Shown: positions 9,499 through 19,169, counted from the first letter of the stretch. The stretch is DNA of 62,536 bases from Seohaeicola zhoushanensis (GCF_014656415.1 NZ_BNCJ01000022.1:1-62536), one strand, 5' to 3'. A program made the numbers and translations. Notes: a model not told the origin generated them from the letters alone.

Positions 9499-10380
9499 AT
9501 GCCATCCGTCACGATTACGCACGCGACCACTTATCGTTATCGAGCCGAGGTCCCTCTCGGACAGCACAGGCTGATGCTGCGTCCGCGCGAGACCCGGGAT
9601 CTAAGCCTGACGTCCTTCGACCTAGCGATCAGTCCCGAGGCCCGCATCGACTGGTCACACGACGTTGCCGGCAACGCGATCGCAACCGCACAGTTCGACA
9701 CCAACACGACGATGCTTTCGATCCGGTCGTGCGCGCGTGTGGAATTGCGCGCCCCGGTCTGGCCGGTCTTCCCGATTGCCGCTGCCGCGGCCTCGTACCC
9801 GTTCGTGTATTCACCCGACAATTGGACCGATCTCGGCGCCCTGGCCGTGCCGCAATATGCGGACGACACAGGGCGGCTGTCGCGGTGGGTCGAGAGCTTT
9901 GTCATGGCACGGCCAACGGACACGCTTTCGCTGCTGAAAAACATCGGCAATGGCATCACGGCCCAGATTTCCTACCAGAGCCGGGAGACGGAGGGCACGC
10001 AGGGACCGCTGGAGACGCTCGACAGGGGATGGGGATCCTGCCGGGACTTCGCCGTGCTGTTTGCCGAGGCGACCCGGACGCTTGGCTTCGGGGTTAGGCT
10101 CGTGTCGGGATACCTGTTCAATCCCGCCGGAGATCGGGTCGGATCAATGGACGCCGGTTCTACGCACGCGTGGGTCGAGGTCTTCGTTCCCGGAGCGGGC
10201 TGGATCCCGTTTGACCCGACCAACAGATCGGTCGGATCCACCAATCTCATTCCCGTCGCCGTTGCGAGGAGGATCCAGCAGGTTGCCCCGGTTACTGGCA
10301 GTTTCCATGGGAGGCCGACAGACGTCTTGTCGATGGAAGTGCGCGTGGACGTCGAAGACGCCATGTGCATGTGCTCCTGA
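9499..10380 (+). CDS. Transglutaminase-like cysteine protease/amidase
   Basis: A 293-residue protein with the bacterial transglutaminase N-terminal domain ([20 protein letters not shown]) and the catalytic core. All three triad positions are present: Cys in [10 protein letters not shown], His in [12 protein letters not shown] and Asp in WIPFDPTN. Such proteins are thought to be proteases or amidases; the substrate is unknown. It ends MCMCS. It is the last gene of the rightward small-protein cluster and, unlike the relative at 7467, keeps the His. There is no signal peptide, so it should act in the cytoplasm. Confidence 0.92.
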   Translation: MPSVTITHATTYRYRAEVPLGQHRLMLRPRETRDLSLTSFDLAISPEARIDWSHDVAGNAIATAQFDTNTTMLSIRSCARVELRAPVWPVFPIAAAAASYPFVYSPDNWTDLGALAVPQYADDTGRLSRWVESFVMARPTDTLSLLKNIGNGITAQISYQSRETEGTQGPLETLDRGWGSCRDFAVLFAEATRTLGFGVRLVSGYLFNPAGDRVGSMDAGSTHAWVEVFVPGAGWIPFDPTNRSVGSTNLIPVAVARRIQQVAPVTGSFHGRPTDVLSMEVRVDVEDAMCMCS

Positions 10381-11131
10381 GTGACGAGGTGGAGAGGGGA
10401 ATTGTCTGTCGAAGCTGGCAGCGGGCTTCAGAACTGATGGCACGGAGGAAGATACACGATGTTCCGCTGGATAAACAGCGTAACCCCTGGAGGTATGCAG
10501 TTTGTGTGCAACGCAAATTGAAGGTCCGCAAAGCGTGTCACAGCAGCCACGTGCACATACGCAGCGAATTCACACTTTGTCCCGCTTAGCCGACATCCGC
10601 TGTGGTGAGGATGCTGCGCGGCGGCGCGGACGTCCGCTATTCGTACGCGGCGCCGCGGCGGCCAGGCCTCGCATAAAGGGCGCAGATATTGGCAAGGCCG
10701 TTGCCCGACAGCCCGAAGTCTGCCGACAGGCGGCTCATGGGCGTTTTCCAGACCAGGGAGTATGGTACTTCGCGCGACACCTGGCGGCGCGGCAAAGCGG
10801 GCGTATGATTCATGTTATGAGTCTCTGGCTTGTTTCTGCCGGACGGTCCAGACCACAGCCGCCGAAAGTGGCATAGGGCGGGAACGTCACTTGCAGCATG
10901 GAAAGCTCAGCAGATTACTAGGCTCTTCATCCGTACCGGCGTCATCCGGATTGTCGAGCAGCGCATTCATCACGCCCACACTGTTCGCGGCCTCGCGCTC
11001 GGATTGGTTGAGAAAATCGTTCTAGCGCTCAGAGTAGATGCCGGTTGCCGACGGATCTTATGCTCAGACACAGCATCTAAGTTCCGTTCGGCAACAGCGG
11101 TTGCGCCCTCCCGCAACCAACCTGAAAAACA
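10381..11131. other. Long stretch without a convincing gene
   Basis: Several short open frames exist on both strands here, but none has a ribosome site, a natural start or a recognisable protein sequence. The stretch lies between the end of the small-protein cluster and a strong terminator. It may hold gene remnants or a small RNA, but I see no direct proof of either. Confidence 0.5.
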
Positions 11132-11159
11132 AGCCGGACCTCGTGTCCGGCTTTTTTTC
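11132..11159 (+). terminator. Rho-independent terminator
   Basis: AGCCGGAC (11132-11139) and GTCCGGCT (11145-11152) form a perfect 8-bp stem with a 5-base loop, directly followed by a run of seven T. It points rightward. The nearest upstream protein gene ends 750 bases away, so it may end a non-coding transcript. Confidence 0.85.
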
Positions 11160-11494
11160 TTTTCCTGTGCCTGAAGTCGCAAACTGGACTGTTTGTCAAT
11201 GGCGGGCCCGCCCCGAGCAAATCAGATCAGAGCGAATACGCCAAGACCTTGGCGCATTGCTCTTGGGGCCATCAGGCTCCGTGTGCCGATAGCTGATGCT
11301 GAGCCGCTGCAGCACGCGTTGACGCGGTCTGATATCGGTTCGCTCCACGATTGGAGGCGGCAGGGCGGTACGTCGTCAGCGTACCGCATGGGCAAGAACG
11401 TATCAAAGCTGTGCATTTTTTGAGCGCATTAGAACTTGATGCCAGAGAACATCTTTTTCCCCTTGAACTCTGCGCTCCAGGATTCCAGTATTCC

Positions 11495-11503
11495 TGTATA
11501 CAA
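11495..11503. promoter_or_regulatory. Candidate GntR operator TGTATACAA
   Basis: A TGTATACA palindrome lies 16 bases upstream of the M20 peptidase start. Sites of the TTGTATACAA type are common for FCD-class GntR regulators, and such a regulator is encoded in this operon at 14144. The assignment is inference. Confidence 0.35.
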
Positions 11504-11518
11504 CGACTGGAGAACACT

Positions 11519-12673
11519 GTGCCACTTGCTGCAAAGTTCAACGAAACCTTCCGCTCGCGCCTGGACCTCATCCTGGCAGACATCGCGGAGCTCGTTGCGA
11601 TCGAGAGCGGTTCCTATGACGTCGAAGGCGTCACCCGTACCGCGCATTGGATTGGCGACCGGCTCGAGGCGCAGGGGTTCGAGACGCTGTACGAGGCCGT
11701 TCCCGAGCGTGGTGAGCGCCTGACCGCTGTCCGCCGCGGCACCGGCAAGGGCAAGGTGATGATCCTCGGCCACGCCGATACCGTCTGGCCCCGTGGCACG
11801 CTGGAAAACTGGCCGTTCGAAATCGACGGGCCGCTCGCCACGGGACCGGGAGTGGGCGACATGCGTGGCGGTCTGGTCCTGGCGCTGCACGCGCTGGCGG
11901 TTGCCACTGCCGCGGGCAATGCGGACTTCAAGGAGATCAAGTTCATCCTGGTCAGCGACGAGGAGCTTGGCAGCCCGCTCTCGCGGACCTGGATCGAAGA
12001 GAACGCGCAGGCTTCGGACTGGGTTCTGACGCTGGAGCCCGGACGGCCCAACGGCGGATACTTCACCTCGCGCGGGGCCGTCGGGGCGTTCTATATCGAA
12101 GCGACGGGCAAGACTGCCCATGCCGCCGCGAACTATCGCAAGGGCGCCTCGGCGATCCGGCCGCTGGCGACCCTCGTGCCGCAGCTCGAGGCGCTGACCG
12201 ACCTGGATGCCGGCACCATCGTCAATATCGGCGTGTTCGAGGGCGGCAGCGCGCGCCAGGTGATCCCCGGCTTTGCCAAGCTGCACGTTGACATGCGCGC
12301 CCGCACCCCGGAAACGGCCGCGGACCTGCAGGCGAAGGTCGAGGCGCTGATCGCTTCGGTCAACACGCCCGAGGTACCCGTTGTCCTCAAGGGCGGATGG
12401 ACCCGTCCGGCCTGGGCCAAGTCCGAGGGCACGCAGAAACTCTTCGACATCGTCGCGGCCGCGGCCGAGGAGATCGGCACGCCCTGTGTCGAACTGACCA
12501 ATATCTCGGGCGGATCCGACGCCAGCTTCTGTGGTGCGCTCGGCGTGGCCACGATCGACGGGCTGGGGCCGACCTGCAACGACATCTGCTCGCGCGATGA
12601 GACGATCGTGGTCGAGAGCCTTGTCGGACGCGGCGCGGTCTTCGCGGCGCTTCTGGCAGAACTTTCCAATTAA
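11519..12673 (+). CDS. M20-family metallopeptidase (carboxypeptidase G2-like)
   Basis: A 384-residue zinc amidohydrolase of the M20/ArgE/DapE group. Metal and active-site signatures are visible: ILGHADTVWPRG (His and Asp), GPGVGDMRGGL (bridging Asp), SDEELGS (catalytic Glu) and a late His/Asp-type region near GGSDASFCG. The dimerisation domain is in the middle (GKTAHAAANYRKGAS). Carboxypeptidase G2 relatives remove C-terminal glutamate or split N-acyl amino acids in the cytoplasm or periplasm. The GTG at 11519 has GGAG six bases upstream and gives the usual length; the reading frame upstream is not protein-like. It is the first gene of the long catabolic operon and is 28 bases before the monooxygenase. 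Confidence 0.9.
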   Translation: MPLAAKFNETFRSRLDLILADIAELVAIESGSYDVEGVTRTAHWIGDRLEAQGFETLYEAVPERGERLTAVRRGTGKGKVMILGHADTVWPRGTLENWPFEIDGPLATGPGVGDMRGGLVLALHALAVATAAGNADFKEIKFILVSDEELGSPLSRTWIEENAQASDWVLTLEPGRPNGGYFTSRGAVGAFYIEATGKTAHAAANYRKGASAIRPLATLVPQLEALTDLDAGTIVNIGVFEGGSARQVIPGFAKLHVDMRARTPETAADLQAKVEALIASVNTPEVPVVLKGGWTRPAWAKSEGTQKLFDIVAAAAEEIGTPCVELTNISGGSDASFCGALGVATIDGLGPTCNDICSRDETIVVESLVGRGAVFAALLAELSN

Positions 12674-12701
12674 AACAACAGACTAAGTATAGGGCAAGAC
12701 C

Positions 12702-14138
12702 ATGACTCTGCTGACTGGTGCCGAATATATCGACAGCCTGCGTGACGGGCGCGAAGTGTGGATGGATGGCGAGCGCGTCGAGGACGTGACCAAGCACCCC
12801 GCCTTTGCCGGCATGATCAAGGCCGCCGCGCGCATGTATGACATGCAGCACGAAGAGGCCTTCCAGGACCAACTGACCTATGTGGACGAGGCGGGTGTGC
12901 GCCGGTCGCGGTTCTACAAGCTGCCGGAAACCCACGAGGATCTGGTCAACCGCCGTCACATGACGATGTCGATCCTGAACGAGGTTTCCTCGACCATGGA
13001 CCGCTTCGGCGACGAGACGGTGACGCCGCTGTTCGTGATGCATGACCGCAAGGACCTGCTCGACAAATACGACACGCGCTATCATGCCAACGTGGCACGC
13101 TGGCTCGACAAGCTGCAGCGCACCAACCTGTTCATGTCCTCGGCCAACACCGACCTGAAGGGCGACCGCTCGAAGCAGCCGTTCCAGCAGCCGGACAAGG
13201 ACCATTACCTGCGCGTGGTCGAAGAGCGCGAGGACGGCATCATCGTGTCGGGCGCGAAATACGAGACCGGCGCCTCCTATGCGCATGTCGCCTTCGTCAA
13301 GCCGACCGTGGGCGCCTGGATCCCCGAGAACACCGATTTCGCCGTCGCGTTCGTGGTGCCGATGAACGCCAAGGGGGTGAAGCACATCTGCCGCGCTCCG
13401 CTGGCGCGCAACGTCGATGAATTCGACCGTCCGCTGACCGCGAAATTCGACGAGATCGACACGCTGCTGGTCTTCGAGAACGTGTTCATTCCGTGGGAAG
13501 ACGTCGTCTTCTCGCGCAAGCCGGACCTCGCCGCCGCGATCCGCGCCGACCTGACCCGCTGGGCGGCGCAGGGCTTCCTGCTGCGTTCGCTGGCCAAGGC
13601 CGACACGCTGGTTGGTGCGGCGCTGCTGGTCTCCGAGCAGTCGCGCGTCGACACGGTGCCGCAGGTCAAGGATCGGATCTCCAAGATCATGGTCTACCGC
13701 GAAGCGCTCAACGCCTTCATCCTGGCGGCCGAAGCGGCGGCGCAGCGCACGATCAGCGGGCTCTGGATGCCGAACCAGGCGATCCAGAATGCCGGCCGGG
13801 TCTATGCCTCGACCAACTATCACCACGCCGTGCACGACCTGCGCGACGTGATCGGCGGCAGCCCGATCGTGGTGCCCTCGCGCAAGAGCCTCGAGAGCAA
13901 CGAGATCGGTCCGATTGTCGAGAAATACTTCCGGATTGGCAATACCGGTGCCGAAAACCGGATGCGGGCGATGAACCTGGCCTGCGATCTGACCAACTCG
14001 GCCTATGCCGGGCGGGCGCAGTGCTACCAGATCTTCGCCGAGACCCCGATCTTCGCACAAAGTATGGCGCTTTATAGCACCTTCGACCGGGATGGTGCTA
14101 AGATGCGAGCCGCCAAGATGGCAGGCATCAGGGAATAA
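12702..14138 (+). CDS. HpaB-family FADH2-dependent monooxygenase
   Basis: A 478-residue protein matching the 4-hydroxyphenylacetate 3-hydroxylase oxygenase family over its full length: LTGAEYIDSLRDGREVWMDG at the N terminus, ENVFIPWEDV in the middle and the helical acyl-CoA-dehydrogenase-like C-terminal half. These enzymes use reduced FAD from a separate reductase to hydroxylate aromatic or heteroaromatic rings. The partner reductase is encoded in the same operon at 18645. The substrate need not be hydroxyphenylacetate, because no homoprotocatechuate genes follow. 4-hydroxybutyryl-CoA dehydratase belongs to the same superfamily, but the reductase argues for a monooxygenase. Confidence 0.92.
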   Translation: MTLLTGAEYIDSLRDGREVWMDGERVEDVTKHPAFAGMIKAAARMYDMQHEEAFQDQLTYVDEAGVRRSRFYKLPETHEDLVNRRHMTMSILNEVSSTMDRFGDETVTPLFVMHDRKDLLDKYDTRYHANVARWLDKLQRTNLFMSSANTDLKGDRSKQPFQQPDKDHYLRVVEEREDGIIVSGAKYETGASYAHVAFVKPTVGAWIPENTDFAVAFVVPMNAKGVKHICRAPLARNVDEFDRPLTAKFDEIDTLLVFENVFIPWEDVVFSRKPDLAAAIRADLTRWAAQGFLLRSLAKADTLVGAALLVSEQSRVDTVPQVKDRISKIMVYREALNAFILAAEAAAQRTISGLWMPNQAIQNAGRVYASTNYHHAVHDLRDVIGGSPIVVPSRKSLESNEIGPIVEKYFRIGNTGAENRMRAMNLACDLTNSAYAGRAQCYQIFAETPIFAQSMALYSTFDRDGAKMRAAKMAGIRE

Positions 14139-14143
14139 GCACA

Positions 14144-14830
14144 ATGGATTCAACCGGGAAAGACAATTTCACTTCGGCGGCGATTGCGGATCTGGGCGAC
14201 TTGCGCCTGGCGCCCGTCAGCTCGGCGGATGCGGTCTATGAACTGCTCCGCTCGCTCATCCTCGATGGGCGGCTCGAGCCGGGGCAGCGGCTGCGCGAAG
14301 TGGAAGTGTCGAAAAGTCTCGGTGTGAGTCGAACACCACTGCGGGAGGCGTTTACGCGCCTTCTGTCCGACCGCCTGCTGGAAAAGACCTCCACCGGGGT
14401 GATCGTGTCCGACACGAAAACCCGGCTGGACGGCATCCGGGCCATCCGCATCGCGCTGGAGGGCTACGCCACGCGGCTGGCGGTCAAGAACCTGACCGAA
14501 GAGGATTTCGCCTATCTCGAACGGACAATCGAGATTGCGAAAGCCCTGCCGATCGAAGCGGTTACCGAACGCGTTCGGAACAACACCGCCTTCCATCGTC
14601 GGATCTTCGATGCCTGCGGCGTGCCCGAGCTGCACGACGCAATCGAAGGATACGCCGGGTTCTTCATGAGTGAATCGAATCTCGCGGCGCTGAACCGCGA
14701 GCAGTCGCGAGAGGCAATAGAAGACCACATAAAGCTGGTCGCGGCGATCAAGGCGCGGGACGCGGACGAAGCAGAGAGGATCATGCGCTTCCACGTCACG
14801 CGAGGCTTCAACAATCCAACGAGGGTATGA
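14144..14830 (+). CDS. GntR-family regulator, FCD class
   Basis: A 228-residue regulator. The winged helix is N-terminal (about residues 26-92) with the signature DGRLEPGQRLREVEVSKSLG then SRTPLREAF. The C-terminal FCD ligand domain carries the metal or ligand His positions in AFHRRIFDACG and EDHIKLVAAI. FCD regulators are usually repressors released by a substrate of the operon they control. It sits inside the operon, 5 bases after the monooxygenase, and its stop overlaps the start of the binding-protein gene, so it probably regulates this operon. A candidate operator is at 11495. Confidence 0.94.
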   Translation: MDSTGKDNFTSAAIADLGDLRLAPVSSADAVYELLRSLILDGRLEPGQRLREVEVSKSLGVSRTPLREAFTRLLSDRLLEKTSTGVIVSDTKTRLDGIRAIRIALEGYATRLAVKNLTEEDFAYLERTIEIAKALPIEAVTERVRNNTAFHRRIFDACGVPELHDAIEGYAGFFMSESNLAALNREQSREAIEDHIKLVAAIKARDADEAERIMRFHVTRGFNNPTRV

Positions 14831-15822
14831 TGAACTTCAAAGCGGTACTACTGGGATGCACCCTGCTCGCACCGGGGATGGCGCTGGCAGAGGATGTGAC
14901 CGTGCAGGTCTGGGGATCGACCTGGAAAAGCCTGCTCGAACCCCTGTCCCAGCGCTTCGAGGCCGAGACCGGCATCAAGGTCGAAGTCGTGACGCAGTCG
15001 TCTTCGGGCGAAGGCCTGGTCAAGCTGCAGGCCGAGCGCGCCAACCCCACCGTCGACGTCTGGTTCACCACCAACTCGGTCGCGGCCAAGGCCTCGAAAG
15101 ACCAGGAACTCTTCACCAAGATCCCGGCCGCCGAAGTTCCGAACACCGCGGGCCTGCTGCCCGGCGCGTTCAACGAGGACTGGGTGGCGATGTATTACTA
15201 CCCGATGGGCATCATCTATGATGTCGATGCCGTGCCGGCCGAGCCGACCTCGTGGGAAGACCTCTGGAAGCCGGAATACGCCGGTTCAATCATCGCGCCG
15301 AGCATGTCGATCTACCAGGGCTCGCTCCTGCTGGTCGCCAATGAGCTGAACGGCGGCGCAATCGACAACGTCGATCCCGGCTTTGAAGCGCTCGAGAAGC
15401 TGAACCCGAACGTCTCGCTCTACTACACCTCCGATTCGCAGGCCCGCCAGTCGGTGGCGCAGGGCGAAGGCAGCATCCTGATCGGCCAGTCGGCACACTT
15501 CCGCCGGCTCAAGGATGAAGGTCTGAACGTCAAGATGATCGCCCCGAAACCGGCGCCGATGTATTTCGACGTGATGATGATGGTGAACGGCGACAACCAG
15601 GCCAACGCGGCCAAGTTCATCAACTTTGTCGTTTCGGAACAAGAGCAGCAGATCCTGGCGGATGCCGAATACATGACCCCGGTTCATGCCGGTGTTAAGG
15701 TTCCTGCCAGCCTCGCCGACATCATGCCCGCCGAGGGCGCCGGCATCGTGTTCGACGATCAGAAGATCGCCGAAGAGATCGCCGACTGGAACGCCCGCTT
15801 CGAGTCCATCGCGACGCGCTGA
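14827..15822 (+). CDS. ABC transporter substrate-binding protein (PotD/iron-type)
   Basis: A 331-residue periplasmic binding protein with a signal peptide (MMNFKAVLLGCTLLAPGMALAED-type; cut after ALA). The mature part begins VTVQVWGSTWK and contains ETGIKVEVVTQSSSGEG and DVWFTTNS, typical of the cluster D binding proteins for polyamines, thiamine, phosphonate or iron. The ligand cannot be read from sequence; the operon suggests an organic nitrogen compound. Two adjacent ATG codons (14827 and 14830) are possible starts. It overlaps the GntR gene by 4 nt. Confidence 0.93.
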   Translation: MMNFKAVLLGCTLLAPGMALAEDVTVQVWGSTWKSLLEPLSQRFEAETGIKVEVVTQSSSGEGLVKLQAERANPTVDVWFTTNSVAAKASKDQELFTKIPAAEVPNTAGLLPGAFNEDWVAMYYYPMGIIYDVDAVPAEPTSWEDLWKPEYAGSIIAPSMSIYQGSLLLVANELNGGAIDNVDPGFEALEKLNPNVSLYYTSDSQARQSVAQGEGSILIGQSAHFRRLKDEGLNVKMIAPKPAPMYFDVMMMVNGDNQANAAKFINFVVSEQEQQILADAEYMTPVHAGVKVPASLADIMPAEGAGIVFDDQKIAEEIADWNARFESIATR

Positions 15823-15850
15823 CCCCCCGCTGACATTGAGATAAGACCCG

Positions 15851-15876
15851 CGCGGGCGGTCAAAGCGCTGCCCGCG
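15851..15876 (+). other. Intercistronic hairpin
   Basis: CGCGGGC (15851-15857) pairs with GCCCGCG (15870-15876) between the binding-protein gene and the ATPase gene. Such stems often protect the highly expressed binding-protein mRNA and lower downstream expression. There is no T-run. Confidence 0.5.
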
Positions 15877-15905
15877 TACGCCACCACTTTGCCGGACAGC
15901 CCCAC

Positions 15906-16985
15906 ATGAAAAAGATGCAGAGCAGCTCATTGCGCCTTGAGCAACTCAACAAGACATACGACACGTTTCAGGCTGTGACCGATGTCAATCTCGACATCCC
16001 CGGCGGTTCGATCCTGACACTGCTGGGCCCCTCGGGCTGCGGCAAGACGACGATCCTGCGGATGATCGCGGGCTTCTCGAACGTGACCTCGGGGCGCATC
16101 CTGGTCGATGGCACCGACATCAGCGGGATCGAGCCCAACTTCCGCGATATCGGCATGGTGTTCCAGAACTATGCCCTCTTCCCCCATATGACCGTAGCCA
16201 AGAATGTCGCCTTCGGTCTGCAGATGCGCGGCGTCTCGCGGTCGGAACAGGCCACCGCCGTCGCCGACGCGCTGGTGATGGTCAAGCTCTCGCACCTGGC
16301 CGACCGTTACCCGAGCCAGCTCTCGGGCGGGCAGCAGCAGCGTGTGGCCCTGGCCCGCGCGCTGATCATCAAGCCGAAGCTCCTGCTGCTGGACGAGCCG
16401 CTCGGCGCGCTCGACCGGCATCTGCGGGAAGGTCTGCAGATGGAACTGCGCAACCTCCAGCGCGAGTTGGGGATCACCACTGTCCTCGTGACCCATGACC
16501 AGGAAGAGGCGCTGTATCTCGCCGATCACCTGGCTGTCATGAACAAGGGCCGCGTCGAGCAACTCGACAATCCGCTGAGCCTCTACGACCGCCCGCGCAC
16601 CGAATTTGTCGCTCGCTTCCTGGGCGTGCCGAACATCTTCGACGCGGTCGTCCTCGACAGCGGCGCGACCGGAACGACCATCTCGCTGCGCGGTCATGCG
16701 ATCACGCTGGACCGCAAGCTCGGGCTGGCCACCGGCGCCGCCTGCAAGGTCTCGGTGCGGCCCTCGCATGTCGAGCTGGTTGCCGCCGATGACCCGCGCC
16801 CCGGACTGGCGGCGAATGTGGTGATCGGCCGCGAGCTGGGCGAGCGCACCGCCTATCATCTGGAATCCGGCGGCCTGATGATCGAAGCCAATGCCTCGCG
16901 GATGCGCAGCGTCGAGCGCTTTGCCGAGGGCAGCGCCGTCAAGCTGGTCTTCGACCCGGTCCACACCGTGGTTCTGGAGGCATGA
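15906..16985 (+). CDS. ABC transporter ATPase (PotA-type)
   Basis: A 359-residue importer ATPase with Walker [10 protein letters not shown] (about residues 41-49), Q-loop [11 protein letters not shown], signature [15 protein letters not shown], Walker [13 protein letters not shown] and switch His in [11 protein letters not shown]-terminal TOBE domain follows (about residues 280-355). This is the spermidine/putrescine/iron/sulfate (CUT) class. It energises the permeases at 16982 and 17842, with which it is coupled by 4-nt overlap. Confidence 0.96.
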   Translation: MKKMQSSSLRLEQLNKTYDTFQAVTDVNLDIPGGSILTLLGPSGCGKTTILRMIAGFSNVTSGRILVDGTDISGIEPNFRDIGMVFQNYALFPHMTVAKNVAFGLQMRGVSRSEQATAVADALVMVKLSHLADRYPSQLSGGQQQRVALARALIIKPKLLLLDEPLGALDRHLREGLQMELRNLQRELGITTVLVTHDQEEALYLADHLAVMNKGRVEQLDNPLSLYDRPRTEFVARFLGVPNIFDAVVLDSGATGTTISLRGHAITLDRKLGLATGAACKVSVRPSHVELVAADDPRPGLAANVVIGRELGERTAYHLESGGLMIEANASRMRSVERFAEGSAVKLVFDPVHTVVLEA

Positions 16986-17845
16986 TGGAACGGCAGAGCA
17001 ACAGGCTTGCCGTCCTGCTGACGCCGGCGCTGATCCTTGCGATCGTCATCGTCTCGGCCTACGGCTATTTCGCCTATTCCAGCCTCTTCGCGAAAGGCCC
17101 GATGGGCAGCGGGTTCGCCGGGACCATCACCTTCGAGAACTATACCCGCGTGCTGGCCTCGGCCTCGAACCGCTCGGTGCTGTTCACCACGCTTTATGCC
17201 TCGGTGGTGATGTCGGTGCTGACCATCGCGATTGCCGTGCCGATGGCCATGGTGATCGTGCGGGCCAAGCGGCAGTGGGTCGCCAACCTCATCATGCTGG
17301 CAATCGCCGTAACCTTCTTGTCAGGTGGCGTGACGCGGGCCTATTCCTGGCTGATCCTGCTGGGCAACAAGGGGCTGTTCAACCTCGCCCTGACCGAGCT
17401 CGGCATGATCGAACGGCCGCTCAAGCTGCTCTACAACTGGCTCGGCGTCGGCATCGCGATCGTCCACTACCTGCTTCCTTTCGCGGTATTCACGCTGGTC
17501 GGCGCGGTGCGCAACCTCAACCCCTCGGTCGAGGAGGCCGCCCGCAGCCTTGGCGCCTCGCGCAGCGTGACCTTCTGGCGCGTCACCATGCCGATGCTGC
17601 TTCCGGGCCTGATGGTGACCCTGACGCTGATCTTCTCGATCGCCCTGGCGTCCTTCCTGTTCCCCATGCTGCTGGGCGGCGGCAAGGTTCGGATGATCGC
17701 CAACCAGATCTATGACCGCATGTTCGTCGACTACGACATTCCCTATGCGGCGGCGACCTCGGTTGTCTTCCTGGTCAGCGCCTTCGTTGCCATCTGGCTG
17801 ATGACCCTCCTGTCCAAACAAGTGAAAAGGCTGAACGAGCGATGA
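16982..17845 (+). CDS. ABC transporter permease (PotB-type)
   Basis: A 287-residue inner-membrane permease with about six transmembrane helices and the cytoplasmic EAA loop EEAARSLGASRSVTFWRVTMP, which contacts the ATPase. With the protein encoded at 17842 it forms the heterodimeric channel of the importer. It overlaps both neighbours by 4 nt. Confidence 0.95.
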   Translation: MMERQSNRLAVLLTPALILAIVIVSAYGYFAYSSLFAKGPMGSGFAGTITFENYTRVLASASNRSVLFTTLYASVVMSVLTIAIAVPMAMVIVRAKRQWVANLIMLAIAVTFLSGGVTRAYSWLILLGNKGLFNLALTELGMIERPLKLLYNWLGVGIAIVHYLLPFAVFTLVGAVRNLNPSVEEAARSLGASRSVTFWRVTMPMLLPGLMVTLTLIFSIALASFLFPMLLGGGKVRMIANQIYDRMFVDYDIPYAAATSVVFLVSAFVAIWLMTLLSKQVKRLNER

Positions 17846-18648
17846 TGAGACGTGATCTTGAGGCCAAGTTCGGTCCGGTCGTGATCCTTCTGGCCACCTT
17901 CGCGACGATCTTCCTGCTCTTGCCGGTGATCTTCGTGGTGCTGCACTCGTTCAGTCCTACCCGCTATTTCCAGTGGCCGCCTACCGAGTTCACGCTGAAG
18001 TGGCACCAGGACTTCTACACCTCGACGATGTTCATGGAGGCGGCGCGCAACTCGCTGGTGATGGCGCTGATCGTCACCCCGCTGAGCCTGGTGATCGGCG
18101 TGCCGGCCAGTTATGCGCTGGTGCGCGGCACCTTTCCGGGCAAGGCGCTGATCCAGCAGGTGATCCTCTCGCCGCTGATCATCCCCGGCGTTGTGACCGG
18201 CGTCTCGCTGCTCTCGCTCTATTCGGCGGGCGGTCTGCGGATCGGGATGTTCGGCCTCTGCCTCGGCATGTTGATCTTCGCGCTGCCCTTCGCGGTGCGG
18301 GCGATCTCGGCCAACCTGATCGGCATCGACCCGCGGGTGGAGGAAGCCGCGCGCAGCCTTGGCGCCGGGCCCCTGCGCACGTTTTTCGTGGTGGTGGTGC
18401 CGCAGCTGAAATCGGGCGTCCTGGCGGCATCGGTCTTCATCTTCGTCGAGGCGGTCGACAACTTCTCGATCGCGGTCTTCCTGTCGAACGACCAGACCCG
18501 CGTTCTGCCGGTCGCGGCCTACCAGTACATCAAGGACTTTGACGATCCGACCGTGGCCGCGATGGCAACTGCGCTGATCGTGCTCTCGGTGGTTCTGGTG
18601 ATGCTGCTCGAAAAGCTGATCGGCTTCCAGAAAAGCCTGCGGCTGTGA
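17842..18648 (+). CDS. ABC transporter permease (PotC-type)
   Basis: A 268-residue permease with six predicted helices and the EAA loop EEAARSLGAGPLRTFFVVVVP. It is the second channel subunit of the importer. The last codons overlap a GTG start of the flavin reductase, so the transporter and the monooxygenase system are co-translated, which supports the view that the imported compound is the monooxygenase substrate or its precursor. Confidence 0.95.
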   Translation: MMRRDLEAKFGPVVILLATFATIFLLLPVIFVVLHSFSPTRYFQWPPTEFTLKWHQDFYTSTMFMEAARNSLVMALIVTPLSLVIGVPASYALVRGTFPGKALIQQVILSPLIIPGVVTGVSLLSLYSAGGLRIGMFGLCLGMLIFALPFAVRAISANLIGIDPRVEEAARSLGAGPLRTFFVVVVPQLKSGVLAASVFIFVEAVDNFSIAVFLSNDQTRVLPVAAYQYIKDFDDPTVAAMATALIVLSVVLVMLLEKLIGFQKSLRL

Positions 18649-19166
18649 CGGGGGCGGCAATGTCGGACCTGCCCCCCATCCCCGCCGCCGAGCTGAAGCG
18701 CGCTTTCGGCAGTTTCCCCACCGGCGTCACCGTGATGACGACACTGGACGCCGACGGAGCGCCGGTGGGCATGACCGCCAGTTCATTCAACACAGTGTCG
18801 ATGGACCCGCCGCTGATCCTCTGGTCGATCCGTCTCGACAGCCAGAAACGCGCGGCCTTCAACGCCAACGACCGCTTCGCGGTGAACGTGCTTTCAGCCG
18901 ATCAGTCGGGCGCCTGCTACGGTTTCGCCAGGCCCGAGGGCGCCGCTTTCGACAGCCACGCCTGGCGCCCCGGCACCGCCGGAATCCCGCTGCTCGACGA
19001 GGCGGCCGCGCATATGGAGTGCCGGGTCTGGTCGCGCCACGAGGCGGGCGACCACGAGATCCTGATCGGCGAGATCACCTCGCTCGGCGTCCGCGAGGTC
19101 GAGCCGATGGTCTTCTATGCCGGCCGACTGTGCCAGATATCCAACCAAGCAACTACAGGAAGTTAA
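18645..19166 (+). CDS. Flavin reductase (HpaC/RutF-like)
   Basis: A 173-residue member of the flavin reductase-like FMN-binding split-barrel family, with FPTGVTVMTTLDADG, then GMTASSFNTVSMDPPLI and FAVNVLSADQ. It supplies reduced flavin to the HpaB-type monooxygenase encoded at 12702. GTG at 18645 overlaps the upstream stop (GTGA); an ATG at 18660 would also begin close to the family N terminus, so the start is uncertain by five residues. Confidence 0.93.
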   Translation: MTGAAMSDLPPIPAAELKRAFGSFPTGVTVMTTLDADGAPVGMTASSFNTVSMDPPLILWSIRLDSQKRAAFNANDRFAVNVLSADQSGACYGFARPEGAAFDSHAWRPGTAGIPLLDEAAAHMECRVWSRHEAGDHEILIGEITSLGVREVEPMVFYAGRLCQISNQATTGS

Positions 19167-19169
19167 GTA

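Noticed and set aside
10502-10876. Possible gene of about 124 codons after the second transglutaminase
   Set aside because: No ribosome site, no recognisable domain and an Arg/Ala-rich shadow-like composition.
12702-14138. Naming the monooxygenase hpaB
   Set aside because: The family match is clear, but no hydroxyphenylacetate pathway genes follow, so the substrate-specific name is not supported.
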